A stretch of 64,000 nucleotides of DNA from Nannobrachium achirus (GCA_963921795.1 OY997658.1:55943947-56007946), one strand, 5' to 3'. Positions 1-11,387 are shown, numbered from the stretch's first letter. Numbers and translations are program-made. The notes: generated by a model not told the origin, from the letters alone.

Positions 1-35
1 TGTGAGTACTTTTTTCCACCATTGCCGTCCCACAG

Positions 36-119
36 GGTCCTGCTCCAGCCGGTGGAGGTGTCCAACCAAGGAGGACCACTGGGGATCCATGTGGTGCCTT
101 TCAGTTCTCAGGACGTGAG
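36..119 (+). CDS. pard3: pard3 exon a: start of PDZ1
   Basis: Coding exon of partitioning-defective 3, the PAR-complex scaffold that works with PAR6 and aPKC at cell junctions and the apical cortex. It follows acceptor ...ccacag and ends at donor ...GTGAG|gtaaaa. One base (G) completes a codon from the upstream exon, then 27 codons read, including the motif GGPLGIHVVPF, which is the first PDZ1 strand and carboxylate-binding loop (PLGI in place of GLGF). The exon ends with two bases of an Arg codon, completed by the G at 10095. The wording is much closer to PARD3 than to PARD3B. Teleosts can carry two pard3 copies and I cannot tell which this is. The N-terminal oligomerisation exons lie upstream of the window. 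Confidence 0.9.
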
Positions 120-322
120 GTAAAACACCTCGCACACACGCCCTAAAGGGCGAGGTCGCGCCAATTCTTGACCATCTGGCCAACCACAGCATTTCTCTGA
201 CGATTCTAGTTGTTGTCATTCTGGGGGGAGTTTGTTCATGTTTATGTGAGGGTATCAACCCTAGGAGAGACGGGGAGAACATGCAAACTCCACACAGAAA
301 AGGCCTTTCTGTGTGGAGTTTG

Positions 323-657
323 CCTAAACATGGAGATGTGGTACAGAATGACTCATATATGGGCATAAAAAGTATGTCATGTGACATCACTTCCTGTACA
401 GATAGTCAGACAGACAGCCATTGACTCCGGCCTAACAATGGCTACTGTCTATGACGGTAGTCCCATATGACATGATGGACTGGACTATCTCCATATATAG
501 TGTTCTCCACATCTCCATGTTTAGGCCAAACAGGTTTTCTCCATTTCTCCATGTATAGGTCCAAATGCCCAACGTTGAGCTTTACAACGAAACGTTCTTA
601 ACACAGCCGCCCCCATATTTACTTTAGAAAATATGTTAACTTCTAAGAACGTTTCGA
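323..657. repeat. Small inverted repeats near the left edge
   Basis: Two pairs of arms are visible: CCTAAACATGGAGATGTGG at 323-341 against its complement at about 506-524, and CGAAACGTTCTTA at about 588 against its complement at about 645-657. No family is recognised. Confidence 0.55.
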
Positions 658-897
658 GTACCGGTTTGATACAAGAGCGAATAAGCGCTACACTTCTGGA
701 ATCCTGTGCGTCGACTTAAGTCGGATCCAGGCCTAATAACTTTATCTGGCCTCCTTGTTACATTTTCTTTTCTGAGACTGCCGACTGCACATTGTACCTC
801 ATCCACCCTTTCTTCTCTCTCCTTTTGGTATCTTTATCCTCCTCCTCCTTTTTTTCTTTTTCATTTATTTGTCTTACTTAGTCTTGTATAGCCGCCC

Positions 898-1015
898 CGT
901 ACAGGAAGTGATGTCACAACTCGCTGACATCACACTGACATCACTTCCTGTACAGAAGGAAGGTTACAGAAGGAAGGTTACAGAAGGAAGGTCACAGAAG
1001 GAAGGTCACTCAAGC
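898..1015. repeat. Hairpin with CRE-like half-sites followed by a 14-bp tandem repeat
   Basis: GTACAGGAAGTGATGTCA and its complement form a hairpin at about 898-955. Its end leads directly into about four copies of a GAAGGAAGGTTACA-type 14-mer. The same GTGACATCACTTCCTGTACAG sequence also occurs once near 380-400. Confidence 0.6.
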
Positions 1016-1322
1016 GACAAGGTTTTTCAGGGTAAATGCGACCTTCGGTCGCAATAATTGGGGTGGCTGCAAGCAGGCCGGCTCTTTTAGCTCTATATCC
1101 GTGAAAATGTCAGCGCTTGTGCAGGAAACTGAGTTCAAATCCGAGGTAGAAGAGGAAAGATACAGTACATAGTTGCCTCTTTATTAACGCTAACCCCAAC
1201 CTGAATCTTGTCCTAATTTTAAACTTTTCCTCATTTTAAAATGTCTAAAAATATATTTTTAATTTTTGTTTTGTTTTGTTGTGAGGACCATGAAAATTGA
1301 TGTAGTAATACATACAAACGCT

Positions 1323-1406
<84 letters not shown>
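1323..1406. repeat. Compound CGCA / CA microsatellite
   Basis: CGCA tetranucleotides pass directly into a pure CA run. Confidence 0.95.
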
Positions 1407-1407
<1 letters not shown>

Positions 1408-1469
1408 CAAATTAGTTATTAATATGCTTTGTCAGGCTCCTATAGTTCTTTGTTAGAACTATAGTCTGT

Positions 1470-1596
1470 GTGATTTTAGCGACGGCTATTAAAAAAATGC
1501 AGATATACAAGCTCACAGCTTGTATACTGTATAATCTGCACTTTGTGCCACGCTGCGAGCTTGTACATCTGCTGTTTTGTAGCTAAGTGTGAGAAC
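1470..1596. repeat. D-family repeat end with internal hairpin
   Basis: It ends in GAGAACTACTG, the terminus of the D family (compare 11341). A hairpin at about 1491-1577 carries GCAGATATACAAGCTCACAG in one arm and GCGAGCTTGTACATCTGC in the other. Confidence 0.6.
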
Positions 1597-1924
1597 TACT
1601 GATTTAGAAGGCGTTTGTACTCCCTCCACCTGTTTTTCCCGTGGCTTTTTGATGTGTAAAACCATTACACTAATCTCTCACAGTTTGGCTTCTCTTTTCT
1701 TTCTCTCTCTGACCTTTTCATTTTTTCTTTGCCTCCATTTTTTCCCCGTTATATGGCGCTGGAGGATTATTCCTCCTTTATCGACTTTGATTCTCTTGTC
1801 CTCTTTCTTTCCTCATGCATGCTTTTTTCGGGGTTATAGTTTAGCTGCTCGGCCTGCTGGACCCAAAGACTCAATCCAGACGTGAGTCGTATTTTATTAA
1901 AGCTGATTTAGCTTTTGACACTCT

Positions 1925-1960
1925 AACATGGGGCTAGACTTCATTCTAGCCCCATGTTAT
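1925..1960. repeat. Perfect short hairpin
   Basis: TAACATGGGGCTAGA and its exact complement are separated by a 6-base loop (CTTCAT). Confidence 0.85.
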
Positions 1961-1972
1961 CACACACAAAAT

Positions 1973-2625
1973 CAGTGGTGGAAGAAATACATACAAAGTA
2001 ATGTTTTCAAATAATCGTAGTGGAGTATAAGTACAATATTTGCCTCTGAGATGTAATGGAGTAGAACAGGGGTCTTCAACAGGGGGTCCGGGACCTCTAG
2101 GTGGTCCTCAGAATTACTACAGGGGGTCCTCCAAATCTTCCAATCCTTTTTCTATGTACAACTTGAACCCTAGTGTCTATATTCTGAGAACTGTAGCCAA
2201 AAATAGTAGTTCTACAAGCTCACGCGCTGCGCCTGCGAGGCGTTGTGAGCTTGTAGATAGGCTATTTTTGGCAAAGAGCTTTGGTGTAGAGGAGAAAAAG
2301 AGCAGACTAAGTACATAGTGAAAGGTCAAGTTTATTAAGTATTGATGGTTCAAGTGGTTAAATATTTGAAAACACAAACTGACATGAATCCAAAATACAC
2401 TGATGATTGTGCTGTCAAACGATGAAACTATATGGAATCTGGGGGTCCCTGCTTCATCTCTCTCTCAACTAAGGGGTCCTTGGCCTGAAAACGTTGAAGA
2501 CATCTGGAGTAGAAGTTAAATTATTTAAAAATGGAAATACTCCAGTAAAGTAAAAAAATATATACCTCAAATTGTACTTAAATACAGTACTGTACTTGAT
2601 TAAATGCACTTACTTCACACCACTG
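1973..2625. mobile_element. B-family hAT-like repeat, interrupted by a C-family element
   Basis: It begins CAGTGGTGGAAGAA and ends TTACTTCACACCACTG. The body has the characteristic text AAGTACAATATTTGCCTCTGAG and AATACTCCAGTAAAGTA. It is split at 2066/2507 by a C-family insertion. The B family is assigned to hAT-like transposons because its copy at 35498-35974 has a perfect 8-bp target duplication. Confidence 0.8.
2067..2506. mobile_element. C-family hAT-like MITE, complete, with perfect 8-bp TSD
   Basis: A 440-bp element beginning CAGGGGTCTTCAAC and ending GTTGAAGACATCTG. The 8-bp sequence GAGTAGAA lies directly before (2059-2066) and after (2507-2514). It has no transposase ORF. An internal hairpin at 2196-2272 (TAGTAGTTCTACAAGCTCAC / GTGAGCTTGTAGATAGGCTA) is flanked by GCCAAAAA and TTTTTGGC. 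It is nested in a B-family element, so it is the younger of the two. Confidence 0.92.
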
Positions 2626-2685
2626 CACACAATAGGCTCCTTCTACTCTACCTTGAAGGTGACTCAGTGGGTTGGTAGACTGCAG

Positions 2686-2704
2686 CCCCCCCCCCCCCCC
2701 CCCC
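2686..2704. repeat. Poly-C tract
   Basis: An uninterrupted run of about 19 C. Confidence 0.9.
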
Positions 2705-2821
2705 TTTTAACAATACAGCAGCGTCAATGCCAAGGGGGGCAGGAGGTGGAATGCATCAGGGTTTATGGTTATTCAAGGGGGAACAACACACACACACACA
2801 CATGCATGCGTGTGCACAGTA

Positions 2822-2956
2822 CATATCGTTGCTGTCGGGCAGAAACCTCTTATCTCCACGTTTTAAGTTTTTTCGTAAATTACTTGATCTTACTATAGCG
2901 TCATACACAAGCATCGAAAGTAGCGGATCCACAAGCTCGAAACGTGAGCTTGTGGA
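2822..2956. mobile_element. A-family repeat, 5' half
   Basis: It starts ATCGTTGCTGTCGGGCAGAA, the A-family terminus. The internal hairpin reads AGCGGATCCACAAGCTCG / GAGCTTGTGGATC. It is truncated at a TA microsatellite (2957-2979). Confidence 0.75.
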
Positions 2957-2978
2957 TCTATATATATATATATATATA

Positions 2979-3180
2979 TCGTTGTTGTCGGGTGGAAACC
3001 TTTTATGTCCAAAACTGTTCATTTTGTATTTATCATTTGAAAAATGATCTAAACTAGTGAAAATAGCCGATCTACAAGCACACGTGCGACAGCTTTGTGT
3101 GATGAAGCAGGGCTTTACTTTACGAAAAAACATTCAAATTTGAAACTTGGGGATATGAGGTTTCTGCCCGACAGTGACGA
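2979..3180. mobile_element. A-family TIR element, complete but lacking the right hairpin arm
   Basis: The ends are TCGTTGTTGTCGGGTGGAAA and its imperfect complement GCCCGACAGTGACGA, flanked on both sides by TATA. That fits a TA-type target duplication, but the flanking TA microsatellite prevents proof. It is about 200 bp and non-coding. Only the left hairpin arm (GCCGATCTACAAGCACAC) remains. Confidence 0.8.
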
Positions 3181-3186
3181 TATATA

Positions 3187-3653
3187 GTATGAGAGAGACA
3201 TAGGAAGTAGCCAAATGTAATCAACCTAAAAGCTCATCTATATCACGGGACAGTATACTGGTCCACGCCAAAGGGACTGGCACGCCACCAAGCCAAGGTC
3301 AGATGGATGCAAGGACTCTCCGCAGGGGGATGGGGACGGGTGCATGCATGGCTGCATGCATGCAGGCAGGCGGCGGGACAGTCAGGGGGTGTGGACACGA
3401 GGGCCGAGGAGATGAAATGGACTGACATAGAGTGCAGAGCAGGGGGCGTAGTCTACAGTACAGTACGCTTGACATTGAAGATTGCCGCGTGTCATCTCCA
3501 GCCGCACGCTAATCCCATGGCTCTCTATAAGTGAGTGTTGTCTATATTTAGCCCTGACCCCCCGACAATTGGCTGCTCCGAGTCTTCCCGGTGACGCCAT
3601 GAACTCACTCCCAACTCAGAGGAGGAAAATGTAGCCCTTTGCGTTCTTTTTTT
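3187..3653. other. Intron sequence, nothing recognised
   Basis: It includes a GCATGCATGGCTGCATGCATGC-like low-complexity patch near 3340-3370. No repeat family or coding signal was recognised. Confidence 0.5.
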
Positions 3654-4160
3654 CAGGGTTCCCATGAGTCATGAAATTCCTGGAAATATTTTGAAATTAG
3701 AAAAATATTTTTCCAGTACTGGAAAAGTTTTGGAATTGATCAAGGGTCCCGGAAGGTCCTGGAAAAAATAGCTATGCATTGTCTTTGGTTATTGATTTTG
3801 TTAATACCTCTGAAATGACAAATTAAACATTGGCCAAATTGACAAATATTAGAGGCAGAAATTGTGAAAATAGCAGATCTACATGCTCACAACACCGTTA
3901 TACAAAATTCCTCAACTCTTAGTGCTCGTCAGGGTGCCGGGTCCCCAGTTAAAATATGATTATTTCGGTGGTCACAGCCTGAAAAGGTTGAGAACCACTG
4001 GCATACACTACCTGTCTTTGGGCATTGCGCGTAGGAGTAAGCGACTTGTTATTGAGCTGAATTATTGTTATATATATAGTCCTGGAAATTGGGCTAAATA
4101 TTCTGGAAAAGTTTTGGAAAAGTTTTGGAAATTAATTGGTAAAAATGTGTGGGAACCCTG
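3654..4160. mobile_element. K-family hAT-like element with nested E-family fragment
   Basis: It begins CAGGGTTCCCATGAG and ends TGTGGGAACCCTG. Text near both ends shares the phrase GGAAAAGTTTTGGAA. A T-rich target hides any duplication. A right-hand piece of an E-family element (about 3784-4008, ending GGTTGAGAACCACTG) sits inside. Confidence 0.75.
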
Positions 4161-4206
4161 TTTTTTGCTTTTTACTTCCTTTTTCTTCCCAATGTAGTCG
4201 TTATTG

Positions 4207-4786
4207 CCAATAGGCTATATGCACAGCAGCCATTTTGGAGAGAAGTTGGGTCTCTTTTCACCTCCTGCACAGGTGTCAACCAATAATACTAATCAAGGCT
4301 CTGTTCCATGCTACACCAGTGGGTCTCAAAGGGGCCATTTCCACCAAAAGAACCTTGGTTCCAGAACCAGTGCCGGTTCAACTTTCTTGGAACCTTGGTT
4401 CGTTCTTGTGAACCGGCTTGCGTTTCCACCAGATTGAACCAGAGCCATTGTCCCCCAGTTCAGATGGTGGTTCACTGGAAAAACCAAGGATTATCTCCGG
4501 TTCTCGGTGGAAAAGCACACCTCTGGTTCATCCCATAAGTAGGAGAAAGAACCAGAACCGGTTCTTTGCCGGTGGAAAAGGCCCCTGACAGTGTGTTCCA
4601 GGAACCCTCATGGTTCCTTGGGGGTTCCAAATGACTCCTTGAAAGGTTCTAAGAGTTATGGGGGTCCTTCAAATTATAAGGTTTGAGAACCAGAGTGCTA
4701 CATGAAGTGGAACAGTTTGAAGGAAGTGAGAAGAGACCCAACTTCTCTCCAATGTGGCTGCTGTGCTTATAGCCTATTAGCCGTGC
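4207..4786. mobile_element. Foldback (L) element with inner nested inverted repeat
   Basis: Arms of about 60 bp at 4207-4265 and 4725-4786 are complementary; they include GCACAGCAGCCATTTTGGAG and GAAGTTGGGTCTCTTTTCAC. A second pair (GTGGGTCTCAAA / GGTTTGAGAACC) lies within. Inside that is a unit with ends AGGGGCCATTTCCACC (about 4334) and GGTGGAAAAGGCCCCT (about 4587), probably a separate inserted element. Confidence 0.75.
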
Positions 4787-5044
4787 TGAAAAAAAAAAAA
4801 AAATCAAACCTCGGTTCGAAGTGAAGCGGTGGACAGATAAAACCTCTATTCTGAATGTATTTTTCATCTGTTTTGATAATCTGCAATAGATACTGCATGT
4901 ACAAGACAGATAAACCCTGAAGGCCAAACTATCATGTGAAGCTTGACCAATCCTCAAAGTATCCATTCATCTAACCGGGAGGGACACCACACATTTTGCT
5001 TTTTGAAAAAGCCTTTTCATTCTGGACTGATATTTTACACGTAC

Positions 5045-5314
5045 GGGACAGGAAAAACCTGTTCATTCTGGCCTGGAGTGACCATATATGGACATAAGGT
5101 AACATACTTTGTGTTTTTGAAAAACCCTGTTCATTCTGGACTGAGATCACCATATATGGTAATTAAACGGACATTCTGTGGGACAGGAAAAACCTGTTCA
5201 TTCTGGCCTGGAGTGACCATATATGGACATAAGGTAACATACTTTGTGTTTTTGAAAAACCCTGTTCATTCTGGACTGACATCACCATATATGGTAATTA
5301 AACGGACATTCTGT
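5045..5314. repeat. Two copies of a 135-bp minisatellite unit
   Basis: GGGACAGGAAAAACCTG starts at 5045 and again at 5180, and the intervening text is almost identical. Related partial units flank it (4985-5044, 5310-5360). The array contains five exact CCATATATGG sites. The open frame across it is a by-product of the unit length being divisible by three. Confidence 0.9.
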
Positions 5315-5344
5315 TTTTGAAAAAGCCTGTTCATTCTGGACTGA

Positions 5345-6060
5345 AATGACCATATATGGGCGTGATACACACAAAGCCATTCATTGGAAGCGGTTTTCAC
5401 CGCTTCAAAAATACATAAAGAAAAGGCTCAAACTACTTGCTACCACTTACGGAAAACATTGCTAAAAGTCCTATGGAAGCTATTCTTTGGCAAAGCCGCA
5501 GTAGCACTGTGCAAAGAGCAGCTTCAGCATACAGGTATTTCCACATCATCCACACAGCCCTTGTGCTACACAATGGCCGCTTATTGGTGGTAACCAAATT
5601 CCACCTCCATCAGCAAAGGCCGGCGGTAATGGCTATCAGAGAGACTTCAATTAGGGGCAAAAACTCAATGATAAGATGACGCTTCTGGCTGGCTCCGGGG
5701 GATGTTAATGGCCATCCCAATAAGCTGTGCTCTGTGCAGAAAGCAGGAGGCATTAAGGCTCGCCGGGCTGTCATCAGTGCCCAGGCCAGGGCACAGGGGT
5801 CAGGTAAACACTGGACTCTCAGACAAGTGGACACGGAACCACAGGCACGGCAATGGAACGGACGTGGCTGGCGTTTCACTTTCGACTCACGTATACGGTA
5901 TACATCAACTTACAGTCAGCAGGAGAGAACGGAAGAGATGTTTCTCTCTCTCGCTCTTTCTCTCTCTCTCATTCGCACGCACGCAGGCAGGCAGGCTATT
6001 GTTTTAGTATTCTTGTGAGGCTACAGGCTGTCTGGATCGCATAAGAGATTCAAGTTCGCC
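5345..6060. other. Intron sequence, nothing recognised
   Basis: Apart from a CT-rich run (5941-5975) and a GCAG run, no repeat family or coding similarity was recognised. Confidence 0.5.
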
Positions 6061-6082
6061 ATATACCCGAACAACAGCTGAA

Positions 6083-6210
6083 AAGATTGCTGATCTACAA
6101 ACTGCGACATGGAGTAGAATGCTGTCACATGCGCAAAAAGAACAGATTTACAAGCCATCAACACTGTGCAGGATGGTACAGGATGTTGGCTTGTAGATCT
6201 GTTCTTTTCA
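6083..6210. repeat. Elaborated copy of the shared hairpin
   Basis: It contains AAAAGATTGCTGATCTACAA, then a second hairpin GAACAGATTTACAAGCC / GGCTTGTAGATCTGTTC. It looks like a hairpin copy with a duplicated arm. Confidence 0.6.
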
Positions 6211-6442
6211 AGCATGTGCCGGCCAGTCATGCAAAGTTATGATGAAGGTGCAGGTCTGGACCTCTGGGGTCTGCATGACAAAAACCAAGCCATGTACTTT
6301 CAACACTTAGAAGTATTGTCATTATTTCATTTTAATGTGTGTCAGTCAAATGATACAAACGTTGTTGTCCATTGTAAACTTTGTGTTGGCAGCATATAGG
6401 CTAATCGAATTTACGCTTTGTTGTACGACGGGGTCGCATGCC

Positions 6443-6515
6443 GAAAATAGCCAATCTACAAGATCAGTGTAGCGGGTCGCGGACGTGTTGCACTGAGTTT
6501 GTAGGTTGGCTAAAG
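6443..6515. repeat. Shared hairpin, diverged copy
   Basis: The left arm is AAAATAGCCAATCTACAAGA and the right arm is GAGTTTGTAGGTTGGCTA. The inner GTGTAGCGGGTCGCGGAC loop is GC-rich. Confidence 0.65.
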
Positions 6516-6788
6516 ACTCCATCGCCTTTGGTGATCGCTTGGCAGCTATAGCCACATTTATATTTGGTTTTTGTGTAGAACTTCGAGCGGCTCCATCAGT
6601 AAGATGACAAGTAATGGAGAGAGAAAGTGGCACAGCATTAGAGTAATCACAATGATATGAAATCATCATCTCTCCCACATCTGTAGCAGACAAGGCCATA
6701 ACCCTAAAGTGCTGCACGACCGGTCTGCATTTGCATTGCTCGTCTCGAGCTTCTAGGTCTGCTGTTATCACTATTTTAGCCATTAGAC

Positions 6789-7560
6789 CAGGGTCTCCTA
6801 CGTTTTCAGGCCAAGGACCCCTTAGTTGGCTCTGAGAGAAATGAAGCAGGGACCCCCACTACATATCGTATCAAATTGTGTGTTGCAGATTAAAAATGTA
6901 CATGGATTATTTCTTATACAGTTTAGACTTGACAGCGCTATCATCTGTGTAGGTTGGATTAATGTGTATTTTCATATATTTAACCACTTGAACTGTCAAT
7001 ACCTACTAGTCTGCTCTTCTTTTCCCTCTACACCAAACTTCTGTGCCAAAAATGCTCACAACGCCTTGCGCATGCAAGGCGTTGTGAGCTTGTAGATCTG
7101 CTATTTTTTGGCTAATGTTCCACTAAGAATAGGGTTCAAGTAATCAAACATAATCACATGTAACGGAGGTGATCCGAACCTCCCCACCCGGCTTCGAACC
7201 CGGGTCTCCCTATGGAACGAGGGCAGATACTAGACTTTTGAGGCTTCAGGCTGGGGCTGCGACTCTCCGCCACACTCACCCCCCTTTGACCTCCTCCTAC
7301 GGGGAAGCCCGGATCCGGGTCACGGCACCAATGTAACTGAGGTAATCCGAACCTCCCCACCCAGCTTCGAACCCGGGTCTCCCGTGTGAAAGTCCAATAT
7401 CTTAACAATTACTCCAAAGGGTTAGGATATCCCTATGGAACGAGGGCAGATACTAGACTTTTGAGGCTTCAGGCTTGGGCTGCGACTCTCTCCGCCACAC
7501 ACAAAGATTTCGTGGCACCCCTGTAGTAACTCTGAGGACCCCCTGTTGGGGAGACCTCTG
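6789..7560. mobile_element. C-family hAT-like element with TSD, carrying a nested SINE
   Basis: It begins CAGGGTCTCCTACG and ends GGGAGACCTCTG. The flanks are CATTAGAC (6781-6788) and CAGTAGAC (7561-7568), matching at 7 of 8 bases. The hairpin right arm is clear at about 7070-7113 and the left arm is partly lost. A tRNA-derived repeat (7158-7508) interrupts it. Confidence 0.85.
7158..7508 (-). repeat. tRNA-derived SINE-like repeat, tandem partial copies
   Basis: Read on the minus strand, GGGAGACCCGGGTTCGAAGC occurs twice (about 7185-7206 and 7364-7385). It contains a B-box-like GGTTCGAA and is preceded in one copy by an A-box-like stretch. The phrase CTATGGAACGAGGGCAGATA also occurs twice. 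It is not an intact tRNA gene. Confidence 0.7.
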
Positions 7561-7568
7561 CAGTAGAC

Positions 7569-8050
7569 TTATTTCTACTTCCTTTCACTTGATTTTTTTT
7601 CTTTTTTTTTCTGTCTATAATGATGACATGCCCAAATTAGGGATGCCTACTGCCAGGAAGAGTCTCTCTCTCACCCCGGGCCTGGCATGGCTGGCTGTCA
7701 TGTTCGTACGCCACCCTTTTTGTTTTTGTGCTTTCAAACGCCTCATGGTGGAGAGCCAGTCACGTTCAACGTTTTCCACTTTCTGTCGCGTTTACTCTGC
7801 AATTAACGCTGACCCGCTGAGGCGGGCTCAGACACCAAGAGAGAGCCAAGGCCCTTCTGTTGTCCTTAGAAATCTTGCACGCCAGCGTACACGGCCGCAT
7901 TATGCAGCCAATTAGACAGTTGATTTGGAGATTGACCTTGTTTTGGATGAAATGCAAAACAGCTCTGTGTGGCGAGGCTACCCTTGGCGAGGAGAGAGAG
8001 AAAAAAAAAGAAGTCCAGTCAGACTTTTTAATTTGCTTTTGTGTTTTATA
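7569..8050. other. Intron sequence, nothing recognised
   Basis: No repeat family or coding similarity was recognised. Confidence 0.5.
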
Positions 8051-8294
8051 TCGTCACTGTCGGGCAGAAACCTCGTATCTCCAAGTTTCACATTTGTATG
8101 TTTTTTCGCAAAGTAAAGCCCTGCTTCATTATACAAGGCCATCGCACAAAAGTAGCAGATCTACAAGCACACAAGTAGCAGATCCACAAGCACACAACGT
8201 TGGGTTGGAGATCTGCTGTTTTCACTAGCTTTTTAAAATCATAAATACAAACAAATGGTTTTGGACATACAATGTTTCCACCCGACAGCGACGA
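8051..8294. mobile_element. A-family TIR element, complete
   Basis: The ends are TCGTCACTGTCGGGCAGAAA and its imperfect complement (TTTCCACCCGACAGCGACGA), flanked by TATA. The inner hairpin is doubled on the left side: GTAGCAGATCTACAAGCACAC appears twice in slightly different form, facing one right arm. It is 244 bp and non-coding. Confidence 0.85.
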
Positions 8295-9247
8295 TATATT
8301 CATAATTCATTGAAACGATGGGGAGGAGGAGGTGGGATAGGATACAATGCTGAACTGTGTTGAGTTGTGTCCTTGGCGCGCATGAATCACGAATGAATAG
8401 TATAAAAGAAAATGTCCACCGCATGTTATTAGCTTGGCACTTGGTTATTTTTTTTTATTTTCTTCTGAAGGGAAGTTTATAAAGTTTTCCATCAGGTTAT
8501 CTCTCATGCAAGGACGCCAAACTACTGTCATTTATTTTCTACCCGCACCCCGAGGCAGTTCTCCTGCACCTCGGAGGTTTGTGGTTGTGCTGTGTGAGCT
8601 CTTGCTTGCATCAGATCTCTTTGCATCATCTGCAGGACCTCAAGGCATTCTCTTGATGTATTTATTTACAAGGGGGCTCTTTTTTGAAGGTAAAGGTTGC
8701 CTTTTTTTCCCTTCTTCTACTTTATTGAAGAGATTGCTGAGGCGGCACAGCAGTGGAGATCGGCATTTTATTTTTTATTCTGGCCACTGCCAGCTCACGT
8801 CTTAAGCTCTGACGAATGCCACCACAGCATGTGATTTGAAGCCATAACATGATCATGCAGCGGAATCTCTGGATTATCCACAGACAGACAGACAGACAGA
8901 CAGACAGGCAGACAGACAGGCAGACAGACAGGTATGGGGCTTCAAATGTAATGTAATGACCACAAGAAACACCACTTCGTTCTCAGCGAGTGGCAGGTTT
9001 AATTCTAGCCCCAATCTAGTAAGAATAATCCCTGTACTGTTCATAAAGGTTCTTTGAGTCTGTGTCGTCCTTTACCTGTACTTGAACCCCCTCCTCTCCG
9101 GGCGTGTTTTCCCCTCTCTCCATCTTTTATACTGTATACAGTAGGATGCAGGTGAAGGTTGAAAGAACAACACCCAGGCCATGAACTTGTACGGAGACTG
9201 TGTGTCATCAGTTGTCCCTCAGCACATAGCATAGTGCTGTACAGTAT
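8295..9247. other. Intron sequence with a GACA microsatellite
   Basis: The (GACA)n run is at 8881-8931. Nothing else was recognised. Confidence 0.6.
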
Positions 9248-9365
9248 CAGGGATGGGACGATAATCGCTATTATCGTTTATCGTGATTAAAAAAAACACT
9301 CATGATAATCGTATCGTGGAGAATTTAATCTATCGTGAAATCGTCCTCCGTCATGCTCTGGGATC
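9248..9365. repeat. Possible DNA-transposon fragment
   Basis: The text CAGGGATGGGACGATAATCG followed by repeated TATCGTG resembles the end of a common fish interspersed repeat. Only this fragment is visible. Confidence 0.4.
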
Positions 9366-9484
9366 AATTCACCTTTTATTTGCCGACCTTCATATCCGGT
9401 ACCACTTAAACCCTCTATAATTGGTAAAATGGACCTGTAAATAACATACTTTTTTGTTTACTCTCAACCAAATCTCTTTGCCAA

Positions 9485-9774
9485 AAAATTGCTGATCTAC
9501 AAGCTCACAACGCATTGCGGCCTAGGTATAAAATAGGGCTAAAGTGGATTCATGTGTGTTTTATAATAGCATTATTTATATGCAAAGTAACCACTAACCA
9601 GTAACTAAAGTTTTCAAATAAATGTAGTGGACTAAAAGTAAATATTTGGATCCGAGATGTAGTGGAATAGAAGTAAAAGTATTGGAAATTTGGAACTACT
9701 CAAGTAAAGTACAAATACCTCAAAATTGAACTTGAGTACAGTACTCAAGTTCACTTAGTTACTTTACACCACTG
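9485..9774. mobile_element. B-family fragment
   Basis: The right part of the B family, ending TTACTTTACACCACTG, with a single hairpin arm (TTGCTGATCTACAAGCTCAC) at its left edge. Confidence 0.75.
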
Positions 9775-9784
9775 TTAAGTAAAT

Positions 9785-10221
<437 letters not shown>

Positions 10222-10229
10222 TAAGTCAC

Positions 10230-10917
10230 TCCTGAAAAAATAATATGTCTTCTAAATCCTAATAGTTCTCTGAAAAACGTATGTTTTCTTTATCTGTGGT
10301 GCTCAAAGTTTTTAATGCCAAGGCCCCTAGAATTATATGTATTTGAACCGCAGACCCCCTGTCACCCCTGACTCCACCCCCCTCTCCACCTACCTACTCT
10401 CACGCACCCTGGCCACAATAGCCGATGAAAACGGCATGAACCTACAGACACCGGAAGTGGTGGAAGTGCTGCGGTTAGCGGAAGTTACGTCATGCGTTGC
10501 AGTCCGTTTACATAAAGATTGTAGCTCTTTCGTGTGTCCTTTGTCAGAATCCCTGTTTTTGTTTGGATATTGTTTATTACGAGCGCAACCGAAGGGTCGG
10601 GAGAAGTAGAACAGTTTTTTTTCGCCAGCTGGGACTACACCACACTGTGAAAAAAACAATAATATCTGGTGAAATTCTCCCGTCGGAAGTAGCACTAGCT
10701 GTTTCATGCCGTTTCAGCCTATGGTCGTTACCAGGCTTTTCTCTTCGCAGATGAGTAAGCCTGGCTACGCAAGGCTAACTCTCACGCCACCTACCTGGCC
10801 CTCAGCTCCACCCCCAAGTCGTCTACCTGGCTCTATTTATCCTCAATCTAACCTCCCAGAATCCCCTAAGCTTTTCGTATCCCCTAAGCATGGCGAAAGC
10901 CCTGATTCATTTTGTGT
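10230..10917. other. Intron sequence with short D-family remnants
   Basis: At 10300-10365, CTAGAATTATATGTATTTGA is a D-family phrase. The rest shows nothing recognised. Confidence 0.5.
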
Positions 10918-11341
10918 CAGTGGTTCTCAAACATTTTCATCTCAAGGAGCCCTAGAATTACAGTATATGTATTTGACTGCAGACCCTCAACTCAAAAACA
11001 TGTTGTTCCAGGGACTCTGAGAAAGAAAGATTTGAGTTAAATGTGTTCGCTTTAAAAGATTTGATACATTTTCACGAATTTTCAAAAATAGCAGATCTAC
11101 AAGCTCGTAGCGCGGTGTACAGTAGATCTGCTATTTTTGAATAACCAAAGTATAAAACAATAATTAAAGCGACACAGATGCGTTCCAGGTCTTCCGTGTC
11201 ATTTTAGATCGTAGCTTTGGCTATTCAAAAACAGCAGATGCACAAGCCCAGAGCGAGTAACTTTGTGCCGCGCTGCTGCGAGCTTATAGATCTGTATTTT
11301 TGAGCATTTTTTAAAGAATCTCAAAAGACTGAGAACTACTG
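10918..11341. mobile_element. D-family hAT-like element with two hairpins
   Basis: It begins CAGTGGTTCTCAAACATTTT and ends GAGAACTACTG. Two hairpin copies lie inside: 11082-11140 (TAGCAGATCTACAAGCTCGT / TAGATCTGCTA) and about 11227-11305 (CAGCAGATGCACAAGCCCAG / GCGAGCTTATAGATCTG). No matching 8-bp flanks were seen. Confidence 0.75.
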
Positions 11342-11387
11342 ATTTAGAAGAGATTTGTAGAATCGGTCTCAGGTCTTAATGGGTTAA

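Noticed and set aside
5045..5314. CRISPR-like direct repeats
   Set aside because: Two 135-bp units without spacers, in a vertebrate genome; a minisatellite.
7180..7210. Possible tRNA gene from the GGTTCGAA box
   Set aside because: No cloverleaf can be drawn; the sequence recurs within a SINE-like repeat.
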